Assembly (NCBI RefSeq): GCF_029360705.1 | Contig: NZ_JARKMX010000002.1 | Span: 62,001 to 126,000, forward strand | DNA from: Paraflavitalea pollutisoli | Lineage (GTDB): Bacteria; Bacteroidota; Bacteroidia; Chitinophagales; Chitinophagaceae | Length of the DNA: 64,000 nucleotides | Reading direction: 5' to 3' | Shown here: positions 16,837 through 26,071 of the stretch, piece after piece | How positions within the stretch are numbered: the first letter of the stretch is position 1 | Layout of the letters: each line of letters begins with the position of its first letter | Notes under the pieces: generated by a model | Seen by the model: only the letters and a program-made list of their open reading frames with translations | The model's database searches: none | What the model was told of the DNA's origin: nothing | Position numbers and translations under genes: made by a program

Positions 16837-19260
16837 TTACAATTTAACAGCTACATTGGCCATCACGCAGCGCCCCATTTGGGCGGTCACTACACCCTGA
16901 CCCACGAAATAGCGTTCATCGGTGATGTTATCTACCTTCAAGCCGAGGCGGTAGCGACGTGTTTCATAAAACACGGAAGCATTCACCAGTGTATAGGCCG
17001 GGAAGGTAAATACCCCTGTAATGGCCGAGTTACCAGTCATGTGGTCGCCTGTGTAGGTTCCACCGGCACCAATGCCCCAGCCTTTCAGCTTACCCTTGAT
17101 GAACGTGTAGCTTGTCCACAGGTTGGCCAGGTCGGCAGGACCTGCAGCTGGCGGACGGCGATCCTGCAAAGCAGCCGTCGTTTTGGTAAACTTGCTGTCA
17201 TTGTGCGCATAGCCAGCATTGATATTCCATCCGTCGACAGGATTGGCATTGACCTCGATCTCGAAACCACGGCTGGTTTGTGTGCCGTCCTGCACGGTGA
17301 TGTTGTAATCGGTACCGTTGAGCTTGTACACATCGGGGCGGGTAACATTCTCCACCTTGATGTCGTACACACTGGCTGTCACGTTCAAGGCATTGTTGAA
17401 CAACTCCAGTTTTACACCCGCCTCTTTCTGGTTGGCCTTTTGTGGCTTGAAGGTGCCAGACACTTCCGGTATCGGCTGCGTTACCGGTGCTACGTTGGCG
17501 AAGCCATTCATGTAGTTGGCAAACAGCGACACCTGTTTCTTCAGCACTTCGTACACCAATCCGAACTTGGGCGATACAGCGGTTTGTGCATAGTTGCTGT
17601 TGGCGACCAGGGCATTGGTGGCGTGGTTGATCGTACCCTTGCTGTCGAAACGGTCTACCCGCAAACTGAGCATGGCCATTAAATTATTGGTGATATTGAC
17701 CACATCCGACGCATACGCGCTATAGATATAGGTGGAAGTATGGTTGCGGGTAGGTGCCAGGGTACTGGCGGCCAGCTTTTGATCGACCTGGTACTTCGAG
17801 ATCTTCACGTAGTTGGGATCATTGTTGAGCGTACCGTTCACAAAGTCGACTACGATATAGGGCGAGTTGTCATTGTTGATCTTATAGCGCACATAGTCCA
17901 GGCCTACTACCAGGCGGTTCCTGATGCCCAACACCCTGAAGTCGCCGGTAAAGTTCTGCTGAATATCTATCGCCGTATTGATGGTGTTTTGCAGCGACAC
18001 GTTGCGCTCCAGCGAATCATCGGTGGCCTTGCGGATGAACTGGTATTGATAGTATCCTTCCGATTTACGGGTATTGCTCGACACGATGGTTTGTGCCGTC
18101 CAATTGGGTGCAAACTGGTAAGTAGCTACCGCCCGAACATTGACGGTGGGCGTTTTCATCGTCAGGTCGTTGCTGGTATAAGAACGCTTCCAGTCGAACT
18201 TCAATTCTTCCGGCTCATGCGCAACATACTGGCGGGTACGGTTCAGGAACAGGGAGGCGGGGCTGGTTGCTTCTGCATTGTAGAAGTCGGCATTCAGGTT
18301 GATGCGGAGCTTTTCCGTTGCCCGCAGCTCGAGCGAAGGAGCCAGGAAGATCGTTTTGCGGAATCCGGCATCCTGCCAACTCAACTGATGGTGGTAGGCG
18401 GCATTCAAACGAAACAATACTGTTTTCTCTTTATTGAGCGGTCCGTAGATATCGGCATTGACCCGGTTGAGGTTGAAGCTGCCGGTGGTATACGACACTT
18501 CACCACCCAGCGTGTCCAGCGGTTTCTTGGTAACGATGTTGATCAATCCTCCAAAGGAAGTAACCGCACCGCCGTACAAAGTACCGGAAGGGCCTTTCAT
18601 GACTTCGATACGTTCGATGGAAGCGGGATCATAATCGCCGTTGGTTTGGCCAGGTACGCCATCTACAAAGGCAGCTTCCGTGCGGAATCCACGCAGCGAA
18701 TAGGAAGAGGCACCATCTGAATTGATGGCACGGCTGCCCTGAATCTTATAGAGACCGGGCGCGTTGCGCAAGGCACTACCGAAATCGATCACCATCTGCT
18801 CGCGCAACAGGTTCTTTGGAATGGAAGAATATACCTGGGGATTTTCCAGGCGACGGAGCGGCATCTTGGCGATGGACTGGCTTTCTTTGGTATAGAACTT
18901 ATTCTTTCTGCCGGAGATCACGATCTCTTCGAGGAAGGCGTGGTTTTCCGTCAGGTTGAAATCGAGGGTGACGGTTTCGCCAGCCGTAATGGATACCGCC
19001 TTTTCAACCGGCTTCAATTCTACGGAAGATGCCCGGACCGTGTAGTCGCCAGGCGCGATATTAGCCAGCTTATACTGACCATAAGAAGTGGTCACCGTCG
19101 CATGTTTGGTATTGATCAATATTACTGTCACACCTTCGGCGGGCTGGCCATCGGAAGACAATACTTTACCCACCAGGATACCGCCATCCTGTGCATAGGA
19201 TACAGCGTGGATCAGGGTTAGTAAACAAAAGAACAGTAATGAGCCTAACTTGTTTTTCAT
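16837..19260 (-). CDS. TonB-dependent siderophore-type receptor with N-terminal carboxypeptidase-regulatory-like domain
   Basis: An 807-residue outer-membrane receptor. A signal peptide (MKNKLGSLLFFCLLTLIHAVSYA) is followed by a CarboxypepD_reg-like beta sandwich (GKVLSSDGQPAEGVTVILIN). The plug domain contains NAPGLYKIQG, SYSLRGFRTEAAFVDGVPG and IERIEVMKGPSGTLYGG, and then a 22-strand barrel. The plug resembles FhuE/FpvA-type siderophore receptors rather than SusC proteins: it is shorter than SusC and there is no SusD gene nearby. The C-terminus, ANVAVKL, has the alternating hydrophobic pattern of an outer-membrane protein. It should import an iron chelate or similar ligand using TonB energy. 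It is alone on its strand, with no iron regulator next to it. Confidence 0.9.
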   Translation of the reverse strand: MKNKLGSLLFFCLLTLIHAVSYAQDGGILVGKVLSSDGQPAEGVTVILINTKHATVTTSYGQYKLANIAPGDYTVRASSVELKPVEKAVSITAGETVTLDFNLTENHAFLEEIVISGRKNKFYTKESQSIAKMPLRRLENPQVYSSIPKNLLREQMVIDFGSALRNAPGLYKIQGSRAINSDGASSYSLRGFRTEAAFVDGVPGQTNGDYDPASIERIEVMKGPSGTLYGGAVTSFGGLINIVTKKPLDTLGGEVSYTTGSFNLNRVNADIYGPLNKEKTVLFRLNAAYHHQLSWQDAGFRKTIFLAPSLELRATEKLRINLNADFYNAEATSPASLFLNRTRQYVAHEPEELKFDWKRSYTSNDLTMKTPTVNVRAVATYQFAPNWTAQTIVSSNTRKSEGYYQYQFIRKATDDSLERNVSLQNTINTAIDIQQNFTGDFRVLGIRNRLVVGLDYVRYKINNDNSPYIVVDFVNGTLNNDPNYVKISKYQVDQKLAASTLAPTRNHTSTYIYSAYASDVVNITNNLMAMLSLRVDRFDSKGTINHATNALVANSNYAQTAVSPKFGLVYEVLKKQVSLFANYMNGFANVAPVTQPIPEVSGTFKPQKANQKEAGVKLELFNNALNVTASVYDIKVENVTRPDVYKLNGTDYNITVQDGTQTSRGFEIEVNANPVDGWNINAGYAHNDSKFTKTTAALQDRRPPAAGPADLANLWTSYTFIKGKLKGWGIGAGGTYTGDHMTGNSAITGVFTFPAYTLVNASVFYETRRYRLGLKVDNITDERYFVGQGVVTAQMGRCVMANVAVKL

Positions 19261-19635
19261 CGTCGTTTATTTATACGTATCGGGGTGAACTATTTTGGTG
19301 GCAATCGAGGATACCGCTGGCGAAACCCTTGTTGCAGCTGGCCTTTTTCGCAAAAGATCCCAATCCGCCCAGGCTATCCAGCCGGCAGATCGGGTAATAG
19401 TTTAGATCTTTTACAGGAACCTGGTCGGGAAATGAACCGGCTGGAGGAATGGCAAATCACCTGGCCGGATGTAAAATCGGCTGCAAAGGAATGAATTGTA
19501 GGAGACTCGTAGTTACGGTTTCAGGAAATCGGCTTACGATATAGGAAACTGTTGGGTAGCTATGACAAATAGATACAGCAGCCTCAGGGATGGCAATCAC
19601 CTGGGACTGAAGGGGAAAACCTTGTCGGTACAAAC
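19261..19635. other. Intergenic region, 375 bp
   Basis: This lies upstream of the TonB receptor gene and downstream of the sugar dehydrogenase gene, both on minus. I find no clear -7 box for the receptor. A plus-strand frame ending at 19494 has some helix-like character near its end but no plausible start or homology I know, so I do not call a gene. Confidence 0.35.
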
Positions 19636-21390
19636 CTATTGTAATATCATCTTATCCGTCCTGATCTCCACACCATAGCCATTGTACAATTTCAATACAT
19701 ATACGCCACGCCGGAAGGCGCCTACGACCAGCGAGAAACTGCTTCGGGTGGAAAGGCCTTCCAGCACAGGTATGCCCGCCATATTGATCAGGCGATAACG
19801 TACCGGTCGGGCTACTGCAGGTTCTGCTTCCACCTGGATGGTCGTAGTTGCCGGATTAGGATACACACTAGTGGTATAGGTTACTTGTTGCGGGCCAGGT
19901 TGCTCTCTTATTGGCAGCAGCGAACCTCCGTATTCAAACACCAGGATCGCCCCCTTGTTGGCCAGGTTCGACTGATCGGAGCCGCTGGGCCCCGACGTAG
20001 AACCAATACTGTCGGTAATGATGAAGATCTTCCCATCGGGGCTCATGGCAATATCCCGGTAGCGGTTTACCGATTTGAAATAACCGATGGAATCACCAAT
20101 GATCGCATCCCGCGTAGCATTCAGTCGGTATCGATACAAAGTACCCCGGCGCAACGTCGTCACCAGCAGCGACGGATACCAGTTGGGAATACCCCGGCCC
20201 ATGTTGAGGTTGTAATATTCGATCGAAGAAGGCGCAATGGTCGGGTACTTCAGCCAGCCGTTGGCAATCTCGCATTTGCTGGTGGGCAACGGCGTACATT
20301 CCGTGTAGGCTTTCACCAGTGGCTTCTTAAAATTGGCTTTCACACTAGCCGGTGCACTTTTTTCCTGCATCACCGTGGCGCCATTGGGTATATAAAACGG
20401 GCTTTCCACAAAGCCCTGGTTGCAATTGGAGGCGGTTGACCAGTTGACGTATTGGTAATTCACCTCATCCGAGTCACCGGCAATATAGGGCCAGCCATAG
20501 TTGCGCCCACTCTCGATCACATTGAGCTCATCGTCTGTATTGGGACCATGTTCGGAGCTGAATAACTTGCCGCCTGTGGTCAATGTAAATGGCGACAACC
20601 CAGACGAAGCATCTTTCTCCCACACCAGTCCCTGCGGATTGCGGTGACCGATGGTGTAGATATGACTGCGTACCCCATTCCACAGCGGGTTATCGGCAGG
20701 GATGCTGCCATCGAAATTCAACCGCAGGATCTTTCCCGAATAGTTGGTATACACCTGACCGTTGATATTGGCTTGGGTAGGCAACTGCTGGGAGCGGATC
20801 TCATTACACCGGTTGTTGAATTGGTTGTTGCCCAGGTCGCCACAAGAATAATACAGTTTACGATCTGCTCCCACAATGAGACGGCCTGTACTATGATCAC
20901 CACCTGCAGGAATACCCTGTATCAATACCGTTGGATTGGTCAATGTGGGATTAGCCCCTGCGTTGTACTTATACCGCACGATGCGGATCGCACTGGAGGA
21001 ATAACTATACGCCACGAATATGGAATCCTCATTGGTATTTTGTCCGAATCCCGGGTGCAGGGCGAGGCCCAGCATCCCATTCTGCCCAATACTGGTGGCA
21101 GCATAGGGGGCAAAATTATTCCTGTTCGCATTAAACACGACCTGGCTTTGAATATCGAGTAAGATCTGCCGTACGCCGGTACCGGTATCGACCCGCAGCA
21201 CGCGGCCAATCTTTTCGGTTATGAAAAGGTGGTTATCAGGACCGTACACCACATCGAACGGGTGCGCCAGCCGATAACCACCAGCGCCTGGTTTTTCATT
21301 CAAAACAGTGCGTGTAAAGGGTTCATTTTGAGCAAGGGAAGAAAAAGAAAGTAATACGAGGACACTCAAAAACAGGGGTTGGTTTTTCAT
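19636..21390 (-). CDS. PQQ-dependent sugar (glucose/sorbosone) dehydrogenase-like protein with T9SS sorting domain
   Basis: A 584-residue secreted protein. A signal peptide (MKNQPLFLSVLVLLSFSSLA) is followed by a six-bladed GSDH propeller with LAHPFDVVYGPDNHLFITEK, GMLGLALHPGF, GGDHSTGRLIVGADRKLYYS and GHRNPQGLVWEKD. The His in GHRNPQGL and the preceding DH fit the PQQ/catalytic pocket of soluble aldose dehydrogenases. The last ~75 residues (SVYPNPATTTIQVEAE ... GVYVLKLYNG) form a type A T9SS sorting domain, so the enzyme should be secreted or surface-attached by the type IX system. Either a quinoprotein sugar dehydrogenase or a non-enzymatic relative is possible. Confidence 0.88.
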   Translation of the reverse strand: MKNQPLFLSVLVLLSFSSLAQNEPFTRTVLNEKPGAGGYRLAHPFDVVYGPDNHLFITEKIGRVLRVDTGTGVRQILLDIQSQVVFNANRNNFAPYAATSIGQNGMLGLALHPGFGQNTNEDSIFVAYSYSSSAIRIVRYKYNAGANPTLTNPTVLIQGIPAGGDHSTGRLIVGADRKLYYSCGDLGNNQFNNRCNEIRSQQLPTQANINGQVYTNYSGKILRLNFDGSIPADNPLWNGVRSHIYTIGHRNPQGLVWEKDASSGLSPFTLTTGGKLFSSEHGPNTDDELNVIESGRNYGWPYIAGDSDEVNYQYVNWSTASNCNQGFVESPFYIPNGATVMQEKSAPASVKANFKKPLVKAYTECTPLPTSKCEIANGWLKYPTIAPSSIEYYNLNMGRGIPNWYPSLLVTTLRRGTLYRYRLNATRDAIIGDSIGYFKSVNRYRDIAMSPDGKIFIITDSIGSTSGPSGSDQSNLANKGAILVFEYGGSLLPIREQPGPQQVTYTTSVYPNPATTTIQVEAEPAVARPVRYRLINMAGIPVLEGLSTRSSFSLVVGAFRRGVYVLKLYNGYGVEIRTDKMILQ

Positions 21391-21573
21391 AGTCCGGATA
21401 GGTTAAAGGATAACGGTCGATTGATTATTTGGTAGTACTAAGTTGACAAATTCCGGTAAAACTAACAATAGCTGAAACCCGCGCTGGGCTTAGTATATAT
21501 ACGATTGTACAATTGACAGGTTCGAACTAAATTTACGCTTACCCATGGTACGTAATGTACCCAATCCATACTT

Positions 21574-23865
21574 ATGAAGATAAATCTACTTCTACAACCA
21601 CTACTGATCTGCGTATGCGCATTCGGTATAGCTACCCAGGGGTTTGCTCAGTCAGCCAGGGTGCTTGCCGGAAAAAGCTACGTCAACGTCAACAAGGGTG
21701 TTAATGGTGGAACCATCGAACCCGGTGATATCCTCGAGATACGGGCTACGATCGCTGTCGGCAATTTCGACGGCCGCTCCATCAGCAATACCCATTATGT
21801 CGATACCATCCCGGCCAATACCACGTACATTCCGGGTTCCCTGAAAACAATGACCAACGAGGGCATCACCTTCCGCGCCTTTTCGGACGGCAGCGGTGAT
21901 GACCAGGCCTATTTTGATCCGGCCGGCAGGCTGCGCATCAACCTGGGCAGCGCCGGCAATGCCGGGGCCGACCTGGGTGGCAATGTCACGAGTGTAGCCC
22001 CCTGGGCGGCACCCAACGGCGGCCTGGTACACGCCAGTGGCCGCCCCTCCTATTTCCAGGGCATGTGTATCATCTCGGCATCCTACAGGATTCGCGTAAA
22101 TGCCTCGGTAACCTATGGCAGTTTCATCACCATGCCCGGAGGTGCTTTCTATTTCAGGAACAATGGTACCAATACCGTAAGCCCCTGTGCTTCCTGGCGC
22201 ATTGCGGTGCAGGAAAATGCCGGTCTCTGTGCCAACTCGATCGGCGCCAGTGCGGTGATCGATTATGGCGGCACCTTTGGTGCAGGCACCACACAAAACA
22301 GGGCTACCTCTGCTATTATTCCGGGATTTGTTTTTCAGAACGTTGCCACTGGGCAGCCTGCCGATGGTAACTATTCCATCGTCAACAACCTGAGCCCCTC
22401 GGGCAATACCAATCCCAACTCTCCCATTCCCAACAATACCAACCGCGTTCACGGCCGTTGGGATATCATGGGTGACCATACAGGTGCTACCAATCCACAA
22501 TTGGGCAATGCACCCGTAGCACCAGGTGCCAATGGAGGTTACTTCGTGGCCATCAACGCAGCCTATGCCAATAGCAACGCCATTCAACAAACGGTTGGAG
22601 GGCTTTGTCCCAACACCTATTATGAGTTCTCGGCCTGGTTCAGGAATATCTGTAGGTATTGTGGCTGCGATACTACCGGGCAACCCTCTTATGGTTCATC
22701 AGGCAGTACCTTCTTTCCCAACCCGAATTTCAGAGGTGCCGACTCTTCGGGTGTCAACCCCAACCTAACCTTCATGGTGGACGGGGTCGATTACTATACT
22801 ACGGGCAATCTTCCTTATACCGGCCAATGGGTGAAAAAAGGATTTATCGTGAAGACCGGCGCCAACCAGACCTCTTTCACCATTACCATCCGCAACAATG
22901 CGGCAGGTGGCGGCGGTAACGACTGGGCGATCGACGATGTCACCCTCGCCACCTGTACACCCAACCTGGATCTGCGGCCTTCCCCTTCGCTTACCGCTTG
23001 TACGGGGCAGGCTGTCGACATGTACGCCGATATCCGTTGCTACTTCCCCAACTATATCTATTGGCGGTGGGAACGCAGCAATGACGGCACCAACTGGACC
23101 AATACCGGCGTGAGTGGTACGGGTAATCCGGTGCTGACCAACGGCGAATACGAATTCAGGGCCTCCTACCCCACCTTCCTGGCGGGATCTTCGTTCAATA
23201 ATGTTCGCTATCGAATACGTATCGCCTCGCGACCGGAAAACCTCGACGACAACGATTGTTCCTTCACGGCTACCACCCTGATCACGATCACGACGCAGAA
23301 TTGCTCCGTACTGGTACAAGGTGAAATACAGAACTTCTCTGGCCAGGTCGTCAATGAGCTGGGCAGGTTGCAATGGACCACCGTCAACGAAGGAGAAGGA
23401 ACGAGCTATGAGGTGGAGGCCAGCTTCGACAACCTGCACTTCCAGAAGATCGGCACGGTGCCGGGTACGGGACTGCCCAGTCACACCTATTACTTCACCG
23501 ATCCACAGGCCATTGCGGGTAAAAAATTCTATCGCCTGAAACTCACCGATGGCAAGAGCTCGCAATACAGCCGTATCCTGCAGCTGTCGAATGGCGCGGT
23601 TGATTTCTCGGTGAAATCGATCGTCAACCCCTTCCTCGACAAAATAAGTATGGAGATGACCTCACCCGACAATAAGCCGATCACGATCACCCTGCTCGAT
23701 GCTTATGGCCGCCTGATTCGAAAAACGAATACGGTCGTCAATAAGGGATATAATACCATCACACTCTATGAGCTCGGCAACATACAGCCGGGGGCCTACA
23801 TCATACAGATCAAGCACCATGATGCGGTGATCAACAGACAGGTACTGAAATTGAAAAGAGAATAA
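21574..23865 (+). CDS. Large secreted T9SS-sorted protein, ligand-binding-like repeats
   Basis: A 763-residue protein. It has a signal peptide (about 1-25, ending FAQSA) and an N-terminal DUF11-like region (NKGVNGGTIEPGDILEIRAT). A middle region with paired Cys and Asn/Thr-rich loops (TYYEFSAWFRNICRYCGC, WAIDDVTLATC) resembles carbohydrate-binding or jelly-roll modules. A C-terminal part (YEVEASFDNLHFQKIGTVPG) leads to a type A sorting domain (YGRLIRKTNTVVNKGYN ... GAYIIQIKHHD). No catalytic motif is apparent. It may be an adhesin or surface-matrix protein. It is divergent from the sugar dehydrogenase and carries its own terminator. Confidence 0.82.
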   Translation: MKINLLLQPLLICVCAFGIATQGFAQSARVLAGKSYVNVNKGVNGGTIEPGDILEIRATIAVGNFDGRSISNTHYVDTIPANTTYIPGSLKTMTNEGITFRAFSDGSGDDQAYFDPAGRLRINLGSAGNAGADLGGNVTSVAPWAAPNGGLVHASGRPSYFQGMCIISASYRIRVNASVTYGSFITMPGGAFYFRNNGTNTVSPCASWRIAVQENAGLCANSIGASAVIDYGGTFGAGTTQNRATSAIIPGFVFQNVATGQPADGNYSIVNNLSPSGNTNPNSPIPNNTNRVHGRWDIMGDHTGATNPQLGNAPVAPGANGGYFVAINAAYANSNAIQQTVGGLCPNTYYEFSAWFRNICRYCGCDTTGQPSYGSSGSTFFPNPNFRGADSSGVNPNLTFMVDGVDYYTTGNLPYTGQWVKKGFIVKTGANQTSFTITIRNNAAGGGGNDWAIDDVTLATCTPNLDLRPSPSLTACTGQAVDMYADIRCYFPNYIYWRWERSNDGTNWTNTGVSGTGNPVLTNGEYEFRASYPTFLAGSSFNNVRYRIRIASRPENLDDNDCSFTATTLITITTQNCSVLVQGEIQNFSGQVVNELGRLQWTTVNEGEGTSYEVEASFDNLHFQKIGTVPGTGLPSHTYYFTDPQAIAGKKFYRLKLTDGKSSQYSRILQLSNGAVDFSVKSIVNPFLDKISMEMTSPDNKPITITLLDAYGRLIRKTNTVVNKGYNTITLYELGNIQPGAYIIQIKHHDAVINRQVLKLKRE

Positions 23866-23868
23866 CAT

Positions 23869-23893
23869 AAAACGGCCCGCGCTGCGGGCCGTT
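23869..23893 (-). terminator. Terminator hairpin, minus-oriented
   Basis: AACGGCCCGC (23871-23880) pairs with GCGGGCCGTT (23884-23893). Read on minus it is followed by TTTTAT, so it best serves the 25212-23950 lipoprotein gene. Confidence 0.65.
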
Positions 23894-23906
23894 CTGTACA
23901 ATCATA

Positions 23907-23951
23907 CCGGGCCACAGCAGGGGAAGACCTGTTCGTGGCCCGGTTGTTTTT
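23907..23951 (+). terminator. Terminator hairpin, plus-oriented
   Basis: CCGGGCCAC (23907-23915) pairs with GTGGCCCGG (23935-23943) and is followed by TTGTTTTT. It terminates the T9SS protein gene and its U-tract overlaps the stop codon of the opposing lipoprotein gene. Confidence 0.65.
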
Positions 23952-25212
23952 ATTGGCACTTGTACGATAGTACATTCTTCACGTTCTCGCCGTACGCCGA
24001 TTCTCCTCCCGACGATTCGAAACTGGTTATATAGCCATTGGCATCGAATACATAGTTCTTGAATTCAGCCACTGCGGGCGTGCCAGTCGGGTTGCCACCG
24101 CTATCCAGGTCCTGCCGCGTTGACTTCACCGGAATATTTGCATTGGTTTTGCCATAGTTGATGGCATTCTGGAACAACAGTATTTCCGGATTGGGATGGA
24201 AGGCAACAAACTCTTTCGCTGTTTTGGACACATCATATTCATACGTTACCCTTGTGCCGCTGGGCAGCAGCGCGCCGGTCACCTCTACCTGTGTCAGGTT
24301 GCCTGCGGTCCAGGTATAGCTCGACTCCGCGATGGTCACAAAAGGAATGGCTTTCAGGGCTGCCTCCGCTTTCGACAGGTAGCCATTGCCATCATACGTG
24401 TATTTGATCACCAACTCGGGCGAAGCAGCATCCAGCGGGTTGAAATAACCGGTATAGGAACTGATACGTCCATTGGCGTCGAGGGTGAAGAACTGCGTAG
24501 CATCTACCTTGATTTGCGTCGCTGAATATACCAGGTTGAAGGTATTGGTGATGACGCCGCCCGTTTGCGAAGAGCTGTCGATCACTTCCGTTTTGGTGAC
24601 CTGGTTTTGATCGTTGAAGGTGGTGGTGATCGTACCGATCTTATCGCCATTGAGCAGGTCATAACTGGCCAGGTTGCTGATCAGGCAGGCCGAAGGATTG
24701 GTAGGTGGCGCCACGTCGGTGGCCCGGATGGCAGCTGAAAACTTTCCATCGATGATGTTCACGAGTGCCCCTGCCGAATCGATCACTTCACCGGAGAAAA
24801 TACCCAGCACATGGGCAGAATCAATGCTGGTGATCGTCACGGTAAATTTACCGGCCGCTGCGGGATCATTGCTGTACAACAGGTCTCCGTTAGAGAAATA
24901 TTCAAAAATGACAGAAGGTGTGGCATAGATGCCGGCGATAATGTTGGCGCCGATGATCTCCAGGTGGAAACTGCCTGTCTGATCGTTGGAAAAACCTTCC
25001 ATGACCAGCGAATTCACGCTGCCATTGTTCTGGTAAAAGGCAGTATCGAGCGGCCCTTTAAAGGCATGCACATCCTGTTTAAACTCCCAGGCCAGGTCAC
25101 CTGTCGGGGCTTCGCCCGATTCAAAACTCTTTTCTTTCTTACAGGCGGGCAGCGCGATCACCGCCAACACGAGCACAATGAGACCAATACTGTATATTCG
25201 ATTCATAACCAT
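23950..25212 (-). CDS. Large lipoprotein of unknown function
   Basis: A 420-residue lipoprotein with signal and lipobox in LIVLVLAVIALPACKK. ATG codons at 25212 and 25206 are equally possible starts. The N-terminal half (to about 165) looks like a beta-sandwich (GSFHLEIIGANIIAGIYATP). The C-terminal half has YD-like repeats of the DUF4595 type: DLLNGDKIGTITTTFNDQNQ, YTYDGNGYLSKAEAAL, TYEYDVSKTAKEF and NYVFDANGYITSFES. Such proteins are common in Bacteroidota with no assigned role. It is expected at the periplasmic or outer face of the outer membrane. The adjacent gene encodes the lipoprotein signal peptidase, but that is probably coincidence. Confidence 0.75.
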   Translation of the reverse strand: MVMNRIYSIGLIVLVLAVIALPACKKEKSFESGEAPTGDLAWEFKQDVHAFKGPLDTAFYQNNGSVNSLVMEGFSNDQTGSFHLEIIGANIIAGIYATPSVIFEYFSNGDLLYSNDPAAAGKFTVTITSIDSAHVLGIFSGEVIDSAGALVNIIDGKFSAAIRATDVAPPTNPSACLISNLASYDLLNGDKIGTITTTFNDQNQVTKTEVIDSSSQTGGVITNTFNLVYSATQIKVDATQFFTLDANGRISSYTGYFNPLDAASPELVIKYTYDGNGYLSKAEAALKAIPFVTIAESSYTWTAGNLTQVEVTGALLPSGTRVTYEYDVSKTAKEFVAFHPNPEILLFQNAINYGKTNANIPVKSTRQDLDSGGNPTGTPAVAEFKNYVFDANGYITSFESSGGESAYGENVKNVLSYKCQ

Positions 25213-25326
25213 GTGTTTAACAGCCTGGTACAGGCTATTGATACCACAGGTTATTTACCATACGAGCACTGTTACTTCGCCAGGGAAGTAAAGGCCAATC
25301 ATCTCATCGTACCTGTCAGGATCAAT

Positions 25327-26010
25327 TTACAATACCTGTACCGTGTCGTTTACGGGAGAATTGGTTTCTACAGTTGTGCGGGATTCTTCGTGGGGTTGCT
25401 TCTTGAAGAAGCGGCGTTGGAACAAAAGTATAACGATAACACCTACAGAAATTGAGGCGTCGGCAATGTTAAAGATCGGTGAAAAGAAAGTAAACCGCTC
25501 ACCCCCCCAGAACGGGATCCAGGTAGGAAGGGTTTTGTTTTCAATGATGGGGGCATAGATCATGTCAACCACCTTTCCATGTAGGAAGCTGGCATAACCA
25601 CCACCCGAAGGGAAAAGTACTGCTTTGGGCAAACCATCGTCGCTGGGTCCAAAGATCATACCATAGAACATGCTATCGATCAGGTTACCCAAGGCACCGG
25701 CAAAGATCATGGCCACGCAGATAATGAATCCACGGTGATATTGTTTTTTGACGATGCTGCGGATGTAAAACACACCGAAGATGACAGCGACCAGGCGGAA
25801 CAACGTGAGCGCGAGTTTACCCCATTCGCCGCCAAATTTCCAGCCCCAGGCCATGCCTTCGTTTTCGATGAAGAACAGGCGGAACCATCTGCCAATCAAG
25901 GGTATTTGCTCACCATAGTTCATGGAGGTTTTCACCCAGATCTTTAATATCTGGTCTATAGCTATGATACCGATAATTATTAAAGCGACCGTTCTGATCT
26001 TCACCGTCAA
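25327..26010 (-). CDS. lspA: Lipoprotein signal peptidase (signal peptidase II)
   Basis: A 227-residue membrane protease that cleaves prolipoproteins before the lipid-modified cysteine. Both catalytic aspartates are present: Asp112 in GALGNLIDSMFYG and Asp184 in PIFNIADASISVG. There are four membrane helices and the conserved FFIENEGMAWGW. The gene is longer than E. coli LspA (~165 aa) because of an insert between the two Asp motifs (residues about 120-170), which is common in Bacteroidota. The start appears to be TTG at 26010, as no ATG lies upstream of the first helix in this frame. A perfect -7 box sits 13 nt before it. Confidence 0.92.
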   Translation of the reverse strand: MTVKIRTVALIIIGIIAIDQILKIWVKTSMNYGEQIPLIGRWFRLFFIENEGMAWGWKFGGEWGKLALTLFRLVAVIFGVFYIRSIVKKQYHRGFIICVAMIFAGALGNLIDSMFYGMIFGPSDDGLPKAVLFPSGGGYASFLHGKVVDMIYAPIIENKTLPTWIPFWGGERFTFFSPIFNIADASISVGVIVILLFQRRFFKKQPHEESRTTVETNSPVNDTVQVL

Positions 26011-26023
26011 GAAATTTAGTTTT

Positions 26024-26031
26024 CAAAGATA
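26024..26031 (-). promoter_or_regulatory. -7 box TATCTTTG for lspA
   Basis: A perfect TAnnTTTG on the minus strand, 13 nt from the TTG start at 26010. It supports that start rather than any upstream one. Confidence 0.6.
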
Positions 26032-26071
26032 ATGCTTTCACATTGGAGTTTCGTCGTCAAAACCGTTGAAT

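Noticed and set aside
16837-19260. SusC-type glycan importer
   Set aside because: The protein is about 200 residues shorter than SusC, the plug is siderophore-receptor-like and no susD gene is adjacent.
19285-19494. 69-codon plus frame upstream of the TonB receptor
   Set aside because: Some charged helix-like residues near the end, but no plausible start context, no homology I know and antisense to the likely receptor promoter.
21519-21527. GGTTCGAAC, a tRNA T-loop-like motif
   Set aside because: No T-stem, anticodon arm or acceptor stem can be built around it; it lies in the upstream region of the T9SS protein gene.
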